Origin: Prorocentrum cordatum
Taxonomy: Eukaryota; Sar; Dinophyceae; Prorocentrales; Prorocentraceae
Reading direction: 5' to 3'
DNA length: 64,000 nt
NCBI GenBank assembly: GCA_963575745.1
Contig: CAUYUJ010009502.1
Coordinates: 63,951 to 127,950 of the forward strand
Shown: in pieces, positions 1 to 12,517 of the stretch
How positions within the stretch are numbered: the stretch's first letter is position 1
Layout: each line of letters starts with the position of its first letter
The notes under the pieces: generated by a model
The model's database searches: none
The model's input: the letters and a program-made list of their open reading frames with translations, nothing else
What the model was told of the DNA's origin: nothing
Translations under genes and position numbers: made by a program

Positions 1-1475
1 TCTAAGATGAGACTTTGTCGTCGTCGTCGCCGCCGCCGCCCTGTCCTCGATCCCTCGATCGTGTAAGCGTGGGCTCTACAGACCCTCAAGAGACCCTCCA
101 AGAGAACCCCAAGAGACCCCCCCACGCAAGGCTCTAAGATGAGACTTTGTCGACGTCATCGCCGCCGCCGCCGCCACCGCGACGTCGTCGTCGTCGTCGC
201 GCTGTCCTCGAGCCCTCGATCGTGTAAGCGTGGGCTCTGCAGACCCCCAAAGATCGCCCTCCCAGAGAACCTCCCGGAGACCATTAATTAAAATAAAAAT
301 CTGGGGGGGGGGGGGGGGCGGGGGGGGGGGGGGGGGGGGGGGGGGGGCGGGGGGGGGGGGGGGGGGGGGGCCCCACGAGAGGCTCTAAGATGAGACTTTG
401 TCGTCGTCGTCGTCGCCGCCGCCACCGCGACGTCGTCGTCGTCGCGCTGTCCTCGATCACTCGATCGTGAAAGCGTGGGCTCTACAGACCCCCAAGAGAC
501 CCTCCAAGAGAACCCCGAGACACCCCCCGCAAGGCTCTAAGATGAGACTTTGTCGTCGTCGTCGCCGCCGCCGCCACCGCGACGTCGTCGTCGTCGTCGC
601 GCTGTCCTCGATCACTCGATCGTGAAAGCGAGGGCTCTACAGACCCCCCAGGAGACCCTCCCAGAGAACCCCAAGACACCGCTCCACGCAAGGCTCTAAG
701 ATGAGACTTTGTCGTCGTCGTCGCCGCCGCCGCCACCGCGCGTGGGCTCTACAGACCCCCAAGAGAACCCTCCAAGAGACCCCCCACGCAAGGCTCTAAG
801 ATGAGACTTTGTCGTCGTCGTCGCCGCCGCCGCCCTGTCCTCGATCCCTCGATCGTGTAAGCGTGGGCTCTACAAACCCTCAAGAAAGCCTCCAGAGAAA
901 CCCCAAGAGAGACCCCCCCCACGCAAAGGTCTAAGATGAACTTTGACGCCGTCAACGCCGCCGCCGCCCGCCACCGCTACGTCCGTCGTCGTCGTCGCGC
1001 AGTCTCGAGCCCCGATCGAGTAAGCGTTGGGCTCTGCAGACCCCCAAGAGACCCCTCCCAGAGAAACCCCCGGAGAACACCCCCACGATAGGCTCTAAGA
1101 TGAGACATTGTCGTCGTCGTCGCCGCCGCCCGCCACCGCGGACGTGGTCGTGGTCCGTCGCGTCTAAGATGAGACTTTGTCGTCGTCGTCGTCGCCGCCG
1201 CCGCCACCGCGACGTCGTCGTCGTCGTCGCGCTGTCCTCGATCCCTCGATCGTGTAAGCGTGGGCTCTACAGACCCTCCAGAGAACCTCCAAGAGAACCC
1301 CAAGAGACCCCCCCACGCAAGGCTCTAAGATGAGACTTTGTCGTCGTGGTGGACGCCGCCGCCACCGCGACGTCGTCGTCGTCGCGCTGTCCTCGACCCG
1401 TCGATCATGTAAGCGTGGACTCTACAAACCGTCCAAGAGAACCCCAAGAGACGTCGTCGTCGTCGTCGTCGTCGT
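1..1475. repeat. ~158-bp CGT/CGC minisatellite array, copy A
   Basis: Tandem units begin near AAGGCTCTAAGATGAGAC, run through (GTC)n and (GCC)n blocks, then CTGTCCTCGAT, GTGGGCTCTACAGACC and AAGAGACCCTCC. Unit length is mostly about 158 bp, with shorter variants of about 131 and 109 bp. Nearly every frame on both strands stays open and gives Arg-, Ser- or Asp-rich low-complexity protein, so open frames here are not evidence of coding. The same array recurs at 4,496-6,815 and 9,249-11,255. Confidence 0.95.
302..370. other. Poly-G tract interrupting the minisatellite
   Basis: About 68 nt of almost pure G with two C interruptions, preceded by an AT-rich stretch (TTAATTAAAATAAAAAT) found in no other array unit. 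It could be a true G-quadruplex-forming tract or a sequencing or assembly artefact; the sequence alone cannot decide. Confidence 0.8.
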
Positions 1476-1554
1476 CATCGTCGTCGTCGCCGCTCCCAGA
1501 GCCTTCGGGGCCTCTCCTTGGCCCTCCTACGGAAAATCCTGCAAAACCTAGCGA

Positions 1555-2450
1555 ATTAGTCGTGACATCCTCGAAATTCCTGCGCGCTGGACGCGGCACG
1601 CGCGAGACATCCTCGGAATTCCTGCGCGCGAGTCTTCCTTTGCATCCAAGTCCTGACCGAACTGATCTGGATCTGAAGCTCGTGCTTCCTGAACACATAG
1701 TAGCTGCCCCAGAGCTAATTGACAGGGGGACATGCCAGGAGGACGCGCCGCGAAACGTCCCCAGGGACGCGCCAGGCGACGTGCCAAGGGACGTGCCATG
1801 GGGTCGCACCGTAGGCCGTGCCAAGGGGACGCGCTACGGGACTTCCTCAAAATTCCTGCGCGCGGGACGTGGCACGCGCGAGACATCTTCCGAATTCCTG
1901 CGAGCGGGACGTGAAAACAAGCATTTCGCCTGAGACATCCTCTGAATTCTGGCCCCCCACGAGGCCCCCGCTCGAGACATCCCCAAGTTTGCAGAAACCA
2001 GCGTTTCGCTCGAGACATCCTCAACAAATTATGAAAAAAAAGCGTTTCGCTCGAGACATCCGGTCAAAATTCTAAGATATCTGACAAAAAACAACGAATT
2101 AGTTCGTGGAATTCCTGTAATTCCTGCGCGCGGGACGCGGCACGCGCGAGACATCCTTGGAATTCCCGCGAGCGGGACACGAAAACAAGCATTTCGCCTG
2201 AGACATCCTCTGAATTCTGGCCCCCCGCTCGAGACATCTCCAAATTTTGCGGAAACCAGCGTTTCGCTCGAGACATCCTCCACAAACTATGTAAAATAAG
2301 CGTTTCGCTCGAGACATCCTGCCAAAGTTCTAAGAAATCCTGACAAAACAAACGAATTAGTCGAGACATCCTCGAAATTCCTGCGCGCGGGACGCGGCAC
2401 GCGCGAGACATCCTCGGAATTCCTGCGCGCGGGGCGCTTTTCCGAGTCGC
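1555..2450. repeat. CGAGACATCC repeat array, copy A
   Basis: Short units built on TTTCGCTCGAGACATCCTC and GGGACGCGGCACGCGCGAGA, separated by diverged AATTCCTGCGCGCG segments, repeat about 20 times. The array follows the 158-bp minisatellite directly and recurs at about 6,895-7,755, 8,160-8,560 and 11,335-12,210. I see no credible protein in it. Confidence 0.9.
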
Positions 2451-2757
2451 GGTCGGGGCTCCAGACCCCGTTATTTTTCGAGGATTCTGCGAAAAACGCT
2501 CCGCACCCTCTTTTTTACGAGGGAAAGCGGACGGGGATCTGCGGAGGGTCTGCGGACCCCGTTATTTATCGAGGATCCGAGATGGGGGGCGAACTTTCCT
2601 CGAGCGGGCACGCACAAAACGCACTTTTTCTAAAAAAATCAGCACTTTACCTCGTTATTTATCGCAAATAATTTCGCCGGCGCTTGACCCGTCAGATCCG
2701 GAGGTAAACGGCTAAAAGAGAACCCTGGGCCCGCGCCCTTTCCGGGAAAAAAAGAGG
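2450..2757. repeat. Macrorepeat tail module, copy A
   Basis: A non-array module ending each macrorepeat copy: GACCCCGTTATTT segments with GTCTGCGGACC inverted repeats, then TTATCGCAAATAATTTCGCC, GACCCGTCAGATCCG and a GGGCCC-containing end. Homologous tails are at about 7,760-8,160 (with an internal ~115-bp duplication), 8,560-8,845 and 12,210-12,515. No gene recognised. Confidence 0.85.
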
Positions 2758-2759
2758 GG

Positions 2760-3091
2760 GCGATGGCTCTCTGTTTTTAAATTGTCACCTACACAACAGA
2801 AACCTATGTGTAAATCACCAACAAATGATCAGATTGAAGAAACGCAGGTAAAGATTCGATGTGTAATCCACACAATATGAATTAATCCGCTCACACATGA
2901 ATTCCTATGGACACGCGGCGAAAACATGATCGACCCACGAACCCGGAAAGGAATATAGAAATGTAAGGCATGGCAACTGTTCAAAGACACTTGATTGGGC
3001 GACGGGCAAATGCAATGCAGAATGTATCGATCTTAATGTACTGTGCCAGGGGCTGTGCTGTGCTGCACCGTGCTGAACTGCGATGTTCCAT
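2760..3091. other. Gene-free AT-richer spacer
   Basis: A less GC-rich segment between macrorepeat tail A and the GGACGTGCCA block. It holds imperfect copies of GTGTAATCCACACA-like sequence that resemble the TGTGGATTACA motifs at 12.8-12.95 kb. No convincing coding region or RNA gene seen. Confidence 0.6.
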
Positions 3092-3931
3092 CCGTGACGT
3101 GCCAAGCGGACGCGCTACGGAACGTGCCAATGGACGTGCCGCGGGACGTGCCAGGGGGCGCGCCACGCGACGTGCCAGGGGGACTCGCCAAGGGACGCCC
3201 CAGGAAACGTGCCAAGTTGCAATGCTGAGTGTATCGATCTTGATGTACCATGCCGAAATTTGTGCTGTGCTGCGCCGTGCTGAACTGCGATGTGCCATGC
3301 CGCGATTGTGCTCTAGATAGCGTTGTGGATCGAGTCCTCGTTGCATCCGAGTCCTGACCGAACTGATCTGGATCTTAAGCTCGAGCTGACTGAGCAGATG
3401 GTAGCTGCCCCAGAACCAATCGACAGGGGGACATGCCAGGAGGACGCGCCGCGGAACATCCCAAAGGACACGCCAAGCGACGTGCCAGGGGACGTGCCAT
3501 GGGCACGCACCGCGTGACGTGCCAAGCGGACGCGCTACGGAACGTGCCAATGGACGTGCCGCGGGACGTGCCAGGGGACGCGCCACGCGACGTGCCAGGG
3601 GGACTCGCCAAGGGACGCCCCACGGAACGTGCCAAGTTGCAATGCTGAGTGTATCGATCTTGATGTACCATGCCGAAATCTGTGCTGTGATGCGCCGTGC
3701 TGAACTGCGATGTGCCATGCCGCGATTGTGCTCTAGATATCGTTGTGGATCGAGTCCTCTTTGCATCCGAGTCCTGACCGAACTGATCTGGATCTTAAGC
3801 TCGAGCTGCCTGAACACATAGTAGCTGCCCCAGAACTAATCGACAGGGGGACATGCCAGGAGGACGCGCCGCGGAACGTCCCAAGGGACGCGCCAAGCGA
3901 CGTGCCAGGGGACGTGCCATGGGCACGCACC
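3092..3931. repeat. 420-bp tandem duplication rich in GGACGTGCCA
   Basis: Two adjacent copies offset by exactly 420 bp (for example TTGCATCCGAGTCCTGACCG at 3,341 and 3,761). Each carries a run of GGACGTGCCA-type decamers and a block, GACCGAACTGATCTGGATC, also present inside the macrorepeat copies near 1,650, 6,970 and 11,435. This block is therefore shared between repeat families. Open frames give degenerate Pro/Arg/Asp peptides that I do not regard as genes. Confidence 0.9.
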
Positions 3932-4495
3932 GCGGGACGTGCCAAGGGGACGCGCTATTTGGAGCTGCGTCCAGCCGGGGCGACGAGGACGGCCCCCGAG
4001 GGCCAGAAAGCCTCAAGACTCGGACTCTGAAGTTCGAAGCTCGAACCTCGACGTGACCTCGGCCAGCTCCCCCCTCGGCCTGCCCCGGCGCTGCGGGGGC
4101 GGCCGCCCGAAAAACATGTCGGGAAGAAGGCGCAGCTCGAATGCAGGACTTGACACGTGTCTTCCTCCTCCTCCTCCTCCTCTTCTGCGTCCTCCTCCTC
4201 CTCCCATACATCTAACAGAACTCGCCTGAACGCACGTGTTGGAGCTGGCGTCGCAGGTATCGTGTGTACCCGAGTAAACAGATGTCCCACAAGCGCAAGG
4301 CACGGTCGTCGCTGCTGCCGTACCGTCGGTAGTGCTGCATGCTGCCTCGGGCGATCCCAAGGCCCTCTCGGACCGTCTTGGAGCTCTTTGGGGGCCCTGA
4401 GGGAACTCTTTGGGGGCCGTGTGGACCTGGGAAGCCTAATCTATAGGCACATACGTAAGAACACACGGATTCGCTGGGGGCCTGGATTACGCTGG
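3932..4495. other. Junction and head of macrorepeat copy B
   Basis: From about 4,118 (CGGGAAGAAGGCG) the sequence matches the segment starting near 8,876: GAATGCAGGACTTGACACGT, a (TCC)n run, a unique ~300-bp head containing GGGGGCCCTGAGGGAACTC, then the minisatellite at GCTGGATCGT (4,491 and 9,244). 3,960-4,118 is a GC-rich bridge. No gene recognised. Confidence 0.75.
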
Positions 4496-6799
4496 ATCGT
4501 CGTCGTCGTCGCCGCCGCCGCCACCGCGACGTCGTCGTCGTCGCGCTGTCCTCGATCCCTCGATCGTGTAAGCGTGGGCTCTACAGACCCCCAAGAGACC
4601 CTCCAAGAGAACCCCCGGAGACCCCCCCACGCAAGGCTCTAAGATGAGACTTTGTCGTCGTCGTCGCCGCCGCCGCCACCGCGACGTCGTCGTCGTCGTC
4701 GTCGCGCTGTCCTCGATCACTCGATCGTGAAACCGTGGGCTCTACAGACCCCCAAGAAACCCTCCAAGAGAACCCCGAGACACCCCACGCAAGGCTCTAA
4801 GATGAGACTTTGTCGTCGTCGTCGCCGCCGCCGCCACCGCGACGTCGTCGGATCGTGAAAGCGTGGGCTCTACAGACCCCCAAGAGACCCTCCAAGAGAA
4901 CCCCAAGACACCGCTCCACGCAAGGCTCTAAGATGAGACTTTGTCGTCGTCGTCGCCGCCGCCGCCACCGCGACGTCGTCGTCGTGGGCTCTACAGACCC
5001 CCAAGAGACCCTCCAAGAGACCCCCCACGCAAGGCTCTAAGATGAGACTTTGTCGTCGTCGTCGCCGCCGCCGCCCTGTCCTCGATCCCTCGATCGTGTA
5101 AGCGTGGGCTCTACAGACCCTCAAGAGACCCTCCAAGAGAACCCCAAGAGACCCCCCACGCAAGGCTCTAAGATGAGACTTTGTCGTCGTCGTCGCCGCC
5201 GCCGCCGCCACCGCGACGTCGTCGTCGTCGTCGCGCTGTCCTCGAGCCCTCGATCGTGTAAGCGTGGGCTCTGCAGACCCCCAAGAGACCCTCCCAGAAA
5301 CCCCCGGAGACCCCCCCACGAGAGGCTCTAAGATGAGACTTTGTCGTCGTCGTCGTCGCCGCCGCCACCGCGACGTCGTCGTCGTCGTCGCGCTGTCCTC
5401 GAGCCCTCGATCGTGTAAGCGTGGGCTCTGCAGACCCCCAAGAGACCCTCCCAGAGAACCCCCGGAGACCCCCCCACGAGAGGCTCTAAGATGAGACTTT
5501 GTCGTCGTCGTCGCCGCCGCCGCCACCGCGACGTCGTCGTCGTCGTCGCGCTGTCCTCGAGCCCTCGATCGTGTAAGCGTGGGCTCTGCAGACCCCCAAG
5601 AGACCCTCCCAGAGAACCCCGGAGACCCCCCACGCGAGGCTCTAAGATGAGACTTTGTCGTCGTCGTCGTGGACGCCGCCGCCACCGCGACGTCGTCGTC
5701 GTCGTCGCGCGTTCCTCGAGCACTCGATCGATGAAAGGCGTGGGCTCTACAGGACCCCAAAGGAGGACCCTCCAAGAAAACCCGGACAACCCCACGCAAG
5801 CTCTAAGATGAGCTTCGTCGTGTTCGTCGCGCCGCCGCCGCCACCGCGACGTCGTCGTCGTCGTCGCGCTGTCCTCGATCACTCGATCGTGAAAGTGTGG
5901 GCTCTACAGACCCCCCAGGAGACCCTCCCAGAGAACCCCAAGACACCGCTCCACGCAAGGCTCTAAGATGAGACTTTGTCGTCGTCGTCGCCGCCGCCGC
6001 CACCGCGCGTGGGCTCTACAGACCCCCAAGAGACCCTCCAAGAGACCCCCCACGCAAGGCTCTAAGATGAGACTTTGTCGTCGTCGTCGCCGCCGCCGCC
6101 CTGTCCTCGATCCCTCGATCGTGTAAGCGTGGGCTCTACAGCCCTCAAGAGACCCTCCAAGAGAACCCCAAGAGACCCCCCCACGCAAGGCTCTAAGATG
6201 AGACTTTGTCGTCGTCATCGCCGCCGCCGCCGCCACCGCGACGTCGTCGTCGTCGTCGCGCTGTCCTCGAGCCCTCGATCGTGTAAGCGTGGGCTCTGCA
6301 GACCCCCAAGAGACCCTCCCAGAGAACCCCCGGAGACCCCCCCACGAGAGGCTCTAAGATGAGACTTTGTCGTCGTCGTCGCCGCCGCCGCCACCGCGAC
6401 GTGGTCGTCATCGTCGCGCTGTCCTCGATCCCTCGATCGTGTAAGCGTGGGCTCTACAAACCGTCAAGAGACCCTCCAAGAGAACCCCAAGAGACCCCCC
6501 CACGCAAGGCTCTAAGATGAGACTTTGTCGTCGTCGTCGTCGCCGCCGCCGCCACCGCGACGTCGTCGTCGTCGTCGCGCTGTCCTCGATCCCTCGATCG
6601 TGTAAGCGTGGGCTCTACAGACCCTCCAGAGACCCTCCAAGAGAACCCCAAGAGACCCCCCCACGCAAGGCTCTAAGATGAGACTTTGTCGTCGTGGTGG
6701 ACGCCGCCGCCACCGCGACGTCGTCGTCGTCGCGCTGTCCTCGACCCGTCGATCATGTAAGCGTGGACTCTACAAACCGTCCAAGAGAACCCCAAGAGA

Positions 6800-6834
<35 letters not shown>

Positions 6835-8870
6835 CTCCCAGAGCCTTCGGGGCCTCTCCTTGGCCCTCCTACGGAAAATCCTGCAAAACCTAGCGAATTA
6901 GTCGAGACATCCTCGAAATTCCTGCGCGCTGGACGCGGCACGCGCGAGACATCCTCTTTGCATCCAAGTCCTGACCGAACTGATCTGGATCTGAAGCTCG
7001 AGCTTCCTGAACACATAGTAGCTGCCCCAGAGCTAATTGACAGGGGGACATGCCAGGAGGACGCGCCGCGAAACGTCCCCAGGGACGCGCCAGGCGACGT
7101 GCCAAGGGACGTGCCATGGGGTCGCACCGTAGGCCGTGCCAAGGGGACGCGCTACGGGACATCCTCAAAATTCCTGCGCGCGGGACGTGGCACGCGCGAG
7201 ACATCTTCCGAATTCCTGCGAGCGGGACGTGAAAACAAGCATTTCGCCTGAGACATCCTCTGAATTCTGGCCCCCCACGAGGCCCCCGCTCGAGACATCC
7301 CCAAGTTTGCAGAAACCAGCGTTTCGCTCGAGACATCCTCAACAAATTATGAAAAAACAAGCGTTTCGCTCGAGACATCCGGTCAAAATTCTAAGAAATC
7401 CTGACAAAACAAACGAATTAGTCGAGACATCCTCGAAATTCCTGCGCGCGGGACGCGGCCCGCGCGAGACATACTTGGAATTCCCGCGAGCGGGACACGA
7501 AAACAAGCATTTCGCCTGAGACATCCTCTGAATTCTGGCCCCCCGCTCGAGACATCTCCAAATTTTGCGAAAACCAGCGTTTCGCTCGAGACATCCTCCA
7601 CAAACTATGTAAAATAAGCGTTTCGCTCGAGACATCCTGCCAAAGTTCTAAGAAATCCTGACAAACCAAGCGAATTAGTCGAGACATCCACGAAATTCCT
7701 GCGCGCGGGACGCGGCCGCGCGAGACATCCTCGGAATTCCTGCGCGCGGGGCGCTTTTCCGAGTCGCGGTCGGGGCTCCAGACCCCGTTATTTTTCGAGG
7801 ATTCTGCGAAAAACGCTCCGCACCCTTTTTTTACGAAGGAAAGCGGGGGTCTGCGGACCCCGTTATTTATCGAGGATCCGAGATGGGGGGCGAACTTTCC
7901 TCGAGCGGGCACGCACAAAACGCACTTTTTCTAAAAAAAATCAGCACTTCACCTCGTTATTTATCGCAAATAATTTCGCCGGCGCTTGACCCGTCAGATC
8001 CGGGGGTAAACGGCTAAAAGAGAACCCTGGGCCCAAGCCCTTTCCGGGAAAATCAGCACTTTACCTCGTTATTTATCGCAAATAATTTCGCCGGCGCTTG
8101 ACCCGTCAGATCCGGGGGTAAACGGCTAAAAGAGAACCCTGGGCCCGCGCCCTTTCCGGGAACAAGCGTTTCGCTCGAGACATCCGGTCAAAATTCTAAG
8201 AAATCCTGACAAAACAAACGAATTAGTCGAGACATCCTCGAAATTCCTGCGCGCGGGACGCGGCCCGCGCGAGACCTCCTTGGAATTCCCGCGAGCGGGA
8301 CACGAAAACAAGCATTTCGCCTGAGACATCCTCTGAATTCTGGCCCCCCGCTCGAGACATCTCCAAATTTTGCGTAAACCAGCGTTTCGCTCGAGACATC
8401 CTCCACAAACTATGTAAAATAAGCGTTTCGCTCGAGACATCCTGCCAAAGTTCTAAGAAATCCTGACAAAACAAGCGAATTAGTCGAGACATCCTCGAAA
8501 TTCCTGCGCGCGGGACGCTGCACGCGCGAGACATCCTCGGAATTCCTGCGCGCGGGGCGCTTTTCCGAGTCGCGGTCGGGGCTCCAGACCCCGTTATTTT
8601 TCGAGGATTCTGCGAAAACGCTCCGCACCCTCTTTTTTACGAGGGAAAGCGGGGGTCTGCGGACCCCGTTATTTATCGAGGATCCGAGATGGGGGGCGAA
8701 CTTTCCTCGAGCGGGCACGCACAAAACGCACTTTTTCTAAAAAAATCAGCACTTTACCTCGTTTTAAATTTTTATCGCAAATAATTTTTCGCCGGCGCTT
8801 GGACCCGTCAGATCCGGGGGTGGTAAACGGCTAAAGAGAAAACCACGCAAACGCGGCCCAGTTATGCAAC
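4118..8870. repeat. Macrorepeat copy B (~4.75 kb)
   Basis: Head (4,118-4,495), 158-bp array (4,496-6,815), unique GCCTTCGGGGCCTCTCC segment, CGAGACATCC array (6,895-7,755), tail (7,760-8,160), then a second CGAGACATCC block and tail (8,160-8,845). Copy C repeats the same order. B has about two more minisatellite units than C (offset 4,753 bp at the head, 4,438 bp at GTGGTGGACGCC) plus the extra terminal block. Confidence 0.9.
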
Positions 8871-8875
8871 ATTGC

Positions 8876-11237
8876 GGGAAGAAGGCGGAGCCGAATGCAG
8901 GACTTGACACGTGTCTTCCTCCTCCTCCTCCTCCTCTTCTGCGTCCTCCTCCTCCTCCCATACATCTAACAGAACTCGCCTGAACGCACGTGTTGGAGCT
9001 GGCGTCGCAGGTATCGTGTGTACCCGAGTAAACAGATGTCCACAAGCGCAAGGCACGGTCGTCGCTGCTGCCGTACCGTCGGTAGTGCTGCATGCTGCCT
9101 CGGGCGATCCCAAGGCCCTCTCGGACCGTCTTGGAGCTCTTTGGGGGCCCTGAGGGAACTCTTTGGGGGCCGTGTGGACCTGGGAAGCCTAATCTATAGG
9201 CACATACGTAAGAACACACGGATTCGCTGGGGGCCTGGATTACGCTGGATCGTCGTCGTCGTCGCCGCCGCCGCCACCGCGACGTCGTCGTCGTCGCGCT
9301 GTCCTCGATCCCTCGATCGTGTAAGCGTGGGCTCTACAGACCCCCAAGAGACCCTCCAAGAGAACCCCCGGAGACCCCCCCACGCAAGGCTCTAAGATGA
9401 GACTTTGTCGTCGTCGTCGCCGCCGCCGCCACCGCGACGTCGTCGTCGTCGTCGTCGCGCTGTCCTCGATCACTCGATCGTGAAAGCGTGGGCTCTACAG
9501 ACCCCCAAGAAACCCTCCAAGAGAACCCCGAGACACCCCACGCAAGGCTCTAAGATGAGACTTTGTCGTCGTCGTCGCCGCCGCCGCCACCGCGACGTCG
9601 TCGGATCGTGAAAGCGTGGGCTCTACAGACCCCCAAGAGACCCTCCAAGAGAACCCCAAGACACCGCTCCACGCAAGGCTCTAAGATGAGACTTTGTCGT
9701 CGTCGTCGCCGCCGCCGCCACCGCGACGTCGTCGTCGTGGGCTCTACAGACCCCCAAGAGACCCTCCAAGAGACCCCCCACGCAAGGCTCTAAGATGAGA
9801 CTTTGTCGTCGTCGTCGCCGCCGCCGCCCTGTCCTCGATCCCTCGATCGTGTAAGCGTGGGCTCTACAGACCCTCAAGAGACCCTCCAAGAGAACCCCAA
9901 GAGACCCCCCCACGCAAGGCTCTAAGATGAGACTTTGTCGTCGTCGTCGCCGCCGCCGCCGCCACCGCGACGTCGTCGTCGTCGTCGCGCTGTCCTCGAG
10001 CCCTCGATCGTGTAAGCGTGGGCTCTGCAGACCCCCAAGAGACCCTCCCAGAGAACCCCCGGAGACCCCCCCACGAGAGGCTCTAAGATGAGACTTTGTC
10101 GTCGTCGTCGTCGCCGCCGCCACCGCGACGTCGTCGTCGTCGTCGCGCTGTCCTCGATCACTCGATCGTGAAAGCGTGGGCTCTACAGACCCCCAAGAGA
10201 CCCTCCAAGAGAACCCCGAGACACCCCACGCAAGGCTCTAAGATGAGACTTTGTCGTCGTCGTCGCCGCCGCCGCCACCGCGACGTCGTCGTCGTCGTCG
10301 CGCTGTCCTCGATCACTCGATCGTGAAAGCGTGGGCTCTACAGACCCCCCAGGAGACCCTCCCAGAGAACCCCAAGACACCGCTCCACGCAAGGCTCTAA
10401 GATGAGACTTTGTCGTCGTCGTCGCCGCCGCCGCCACCGCGCGTGGGCTCTACAGACCCCCAAGAGACCCTCCAAGAGACCCCCCACGCAAGGCTCTAAG
10501 ATGAGACTTTGTCGTCGTCGTCGCCGCCGCCGCCCTGTCCTCGATCCCTCGATCGTGTAAGCGTGGGCTCTACAGACCCTCAAGAGACCCTCCAAGAGAA
10601 CCCCAAGAGACCCCCCCACGCAAGGCTCTAAGATGAGACTTTGTCGTCGTCATCGCCGCCGCCGCCGCCACCGCGACGTCGTCGTCGTCGTCGCGCTGTC
10701 CTCGAGCCCTCGATCGTGTAAGCGTGGGCTCTGCAGACCCCCAAGAGACCCTCCCAGAGAACCCCCGGAGACCCCCCCACGAGAGGCTCTAAGATGAGAC
10801 TTTGTCGTCGTCGTCGCCGCCGCCGCCGCCACCGCGACGTGGTCGTCATCGTCGCGCTGTCCTCGATCCCTCGATCGTGTAAGCGTGGGCTCTACAAACC
10901 GTCAAGAGACCCTCCAAGAGAACCCCAAGAGACCCCCCCACGCAAGGCTCTAAGATGAGACTTTGTCGTCGTCGTCGTCGCCGCCGCCGCCACCGCGACG
11001 TCGTCGTCGTCGTCGCGCTGTCCTCGATCCCTCGATCGTGTAAGCGTGGGCTCTACAGACCCTCCAGAGACCCTCCAAGAGAACCCCAAGAGACCCCCCC
11101 ACGCAAGGCTCTAAGATGAGACTTTGTCGTCGTGGTGGACGCCGCCGCCACCGCGACGTCGTCGTCGTCGCGCTGTCCTCGACCCGTCGATCATGTAAGC
11201 GTGGACTCTACAAACCGTCCAAGAGAACCCCAAGAGA

Positions 11238-11275
<38 letters not shown>

Positions 11276-12517
11276 CTCCCAGAGCCTTCGGGGCCTCTCC
11301 TTGGCCCTCCTACGGAAAATCCTGCAAAACCTAGCGAATTAGTCGAGACATCCTCGAAATTCCTGCGCGCTGGACGCGGCACGCGCGAGACATCCTCGGA
11401 ATTCCTGCGCGCGAGTCTTCCTTTGCATCCAAGTCCTGACCGAACTGATCTGGATCTGAAGCTCGAGCTTCCTGAACACATAGTAGCTGCCCCAGAGCTA
11501 ATTGACAGGGGGACATGCCAGGAGGACGCGCCGCGAAACGTCCCCAGGGACGCGCCAGGCGACGTGCCAAGGGACGTGCCATGGGGTCGCACCGTAGGCC
11601 GTGCCAAGGGGACGCGCTACGGGACATCCTCAAAATTCCTGCGCGCGGGACGTGGCACGCGCGAGACATCTTCCGAATTCCTGCGAGCGGGACGTGAAAA
11701 CAAGCATTTCGCCTGAGACATCCTCTGAATTCTGGCCCCCCACGAGGCCCCCGCTCGAGACATCCCCAAGTTTGCAGAAACCAGCGTTTCGCTCGAGACA
11801 TCCTCAACAAATTATGAAAAACAAGCGTTTCGCTCGAGACATCCGGTCAAAATTCTAAGAAATCCTGACAAAACAAACGAATTAGTCGAGACATCCTCGA
11901 AATTCCTGCGCGCGGGACGCGGCCCGCGCGAGACATCCTTGGAATTCCCGCGAGCGGGACACGAAAACAAGCATTTCGCCTGAGACATCCTCTGAATTCT
12001 GGCCCCCCGCTCGAGACATCTCCAAATTTTGCGAAAACCAGCGTTTCGCTCGAGACATCCTCCACAAACTATGTAAAATAAGCGTTTCGCTCGAGACATC
12101 CTGCCAAAGTTCTAAGAAATCCTGACAAAACAAGCGAATTAGTCGAGACATCCTCGAAATTCCTGCGCGCGGGACGCGGCACGCGCGAGACATCCTCGGA
12201 ATTCCTGCGCGCGGGGCGCTTTTCCGAGTCGCGGTCGGGGCTCCAGACCCCGTTATTTTTCGAGGATTCTGCGAAAAACGCTCCGCACCCTCTTTTTTAC
12301 GAGGGAAAGCGGGGGTCTGCGGACCCCGTTATTTATCGAGGATCCGAGATGGGGGGCGAACTTTCCTCGAGCGGGCACGCACAAAACGCACTTTTTCTAA
12401 AAAAATCAGCACTTCACCTCGTTATTTATCGCAAATAATTTCGCCGGCGCTTGACCCGTCAGATCCGGGGGTAAACGGCTAAAAGAGAACCCTGGGCCCG
12501 CGCCCTTTCCGGGAAAA
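8876..12517. repeat. Macrorepeat copy C (~3.6 kb)
   Basis: Same order as copy B: head 8,876-9,248, 158-bp array 9,249-11,255, CGAGACATCC array 11,335-12,210, tail to 12,515. B and C look nearly identical over long stretches, which implies recent tandem duplication or ongoing homogenisation. Confidence 0.9.

Noticed and set aside
1346-1933. Long open frames on both strands in the minisatellite arrays (also near 4.9-5.9, 6.7-7.4, 11.1-11.7 kb)
   Set aside because: They track the repeat unit, overlap in several frames and encode Arg/Ser/Asp-rich low complexity; no domain or conserved start.
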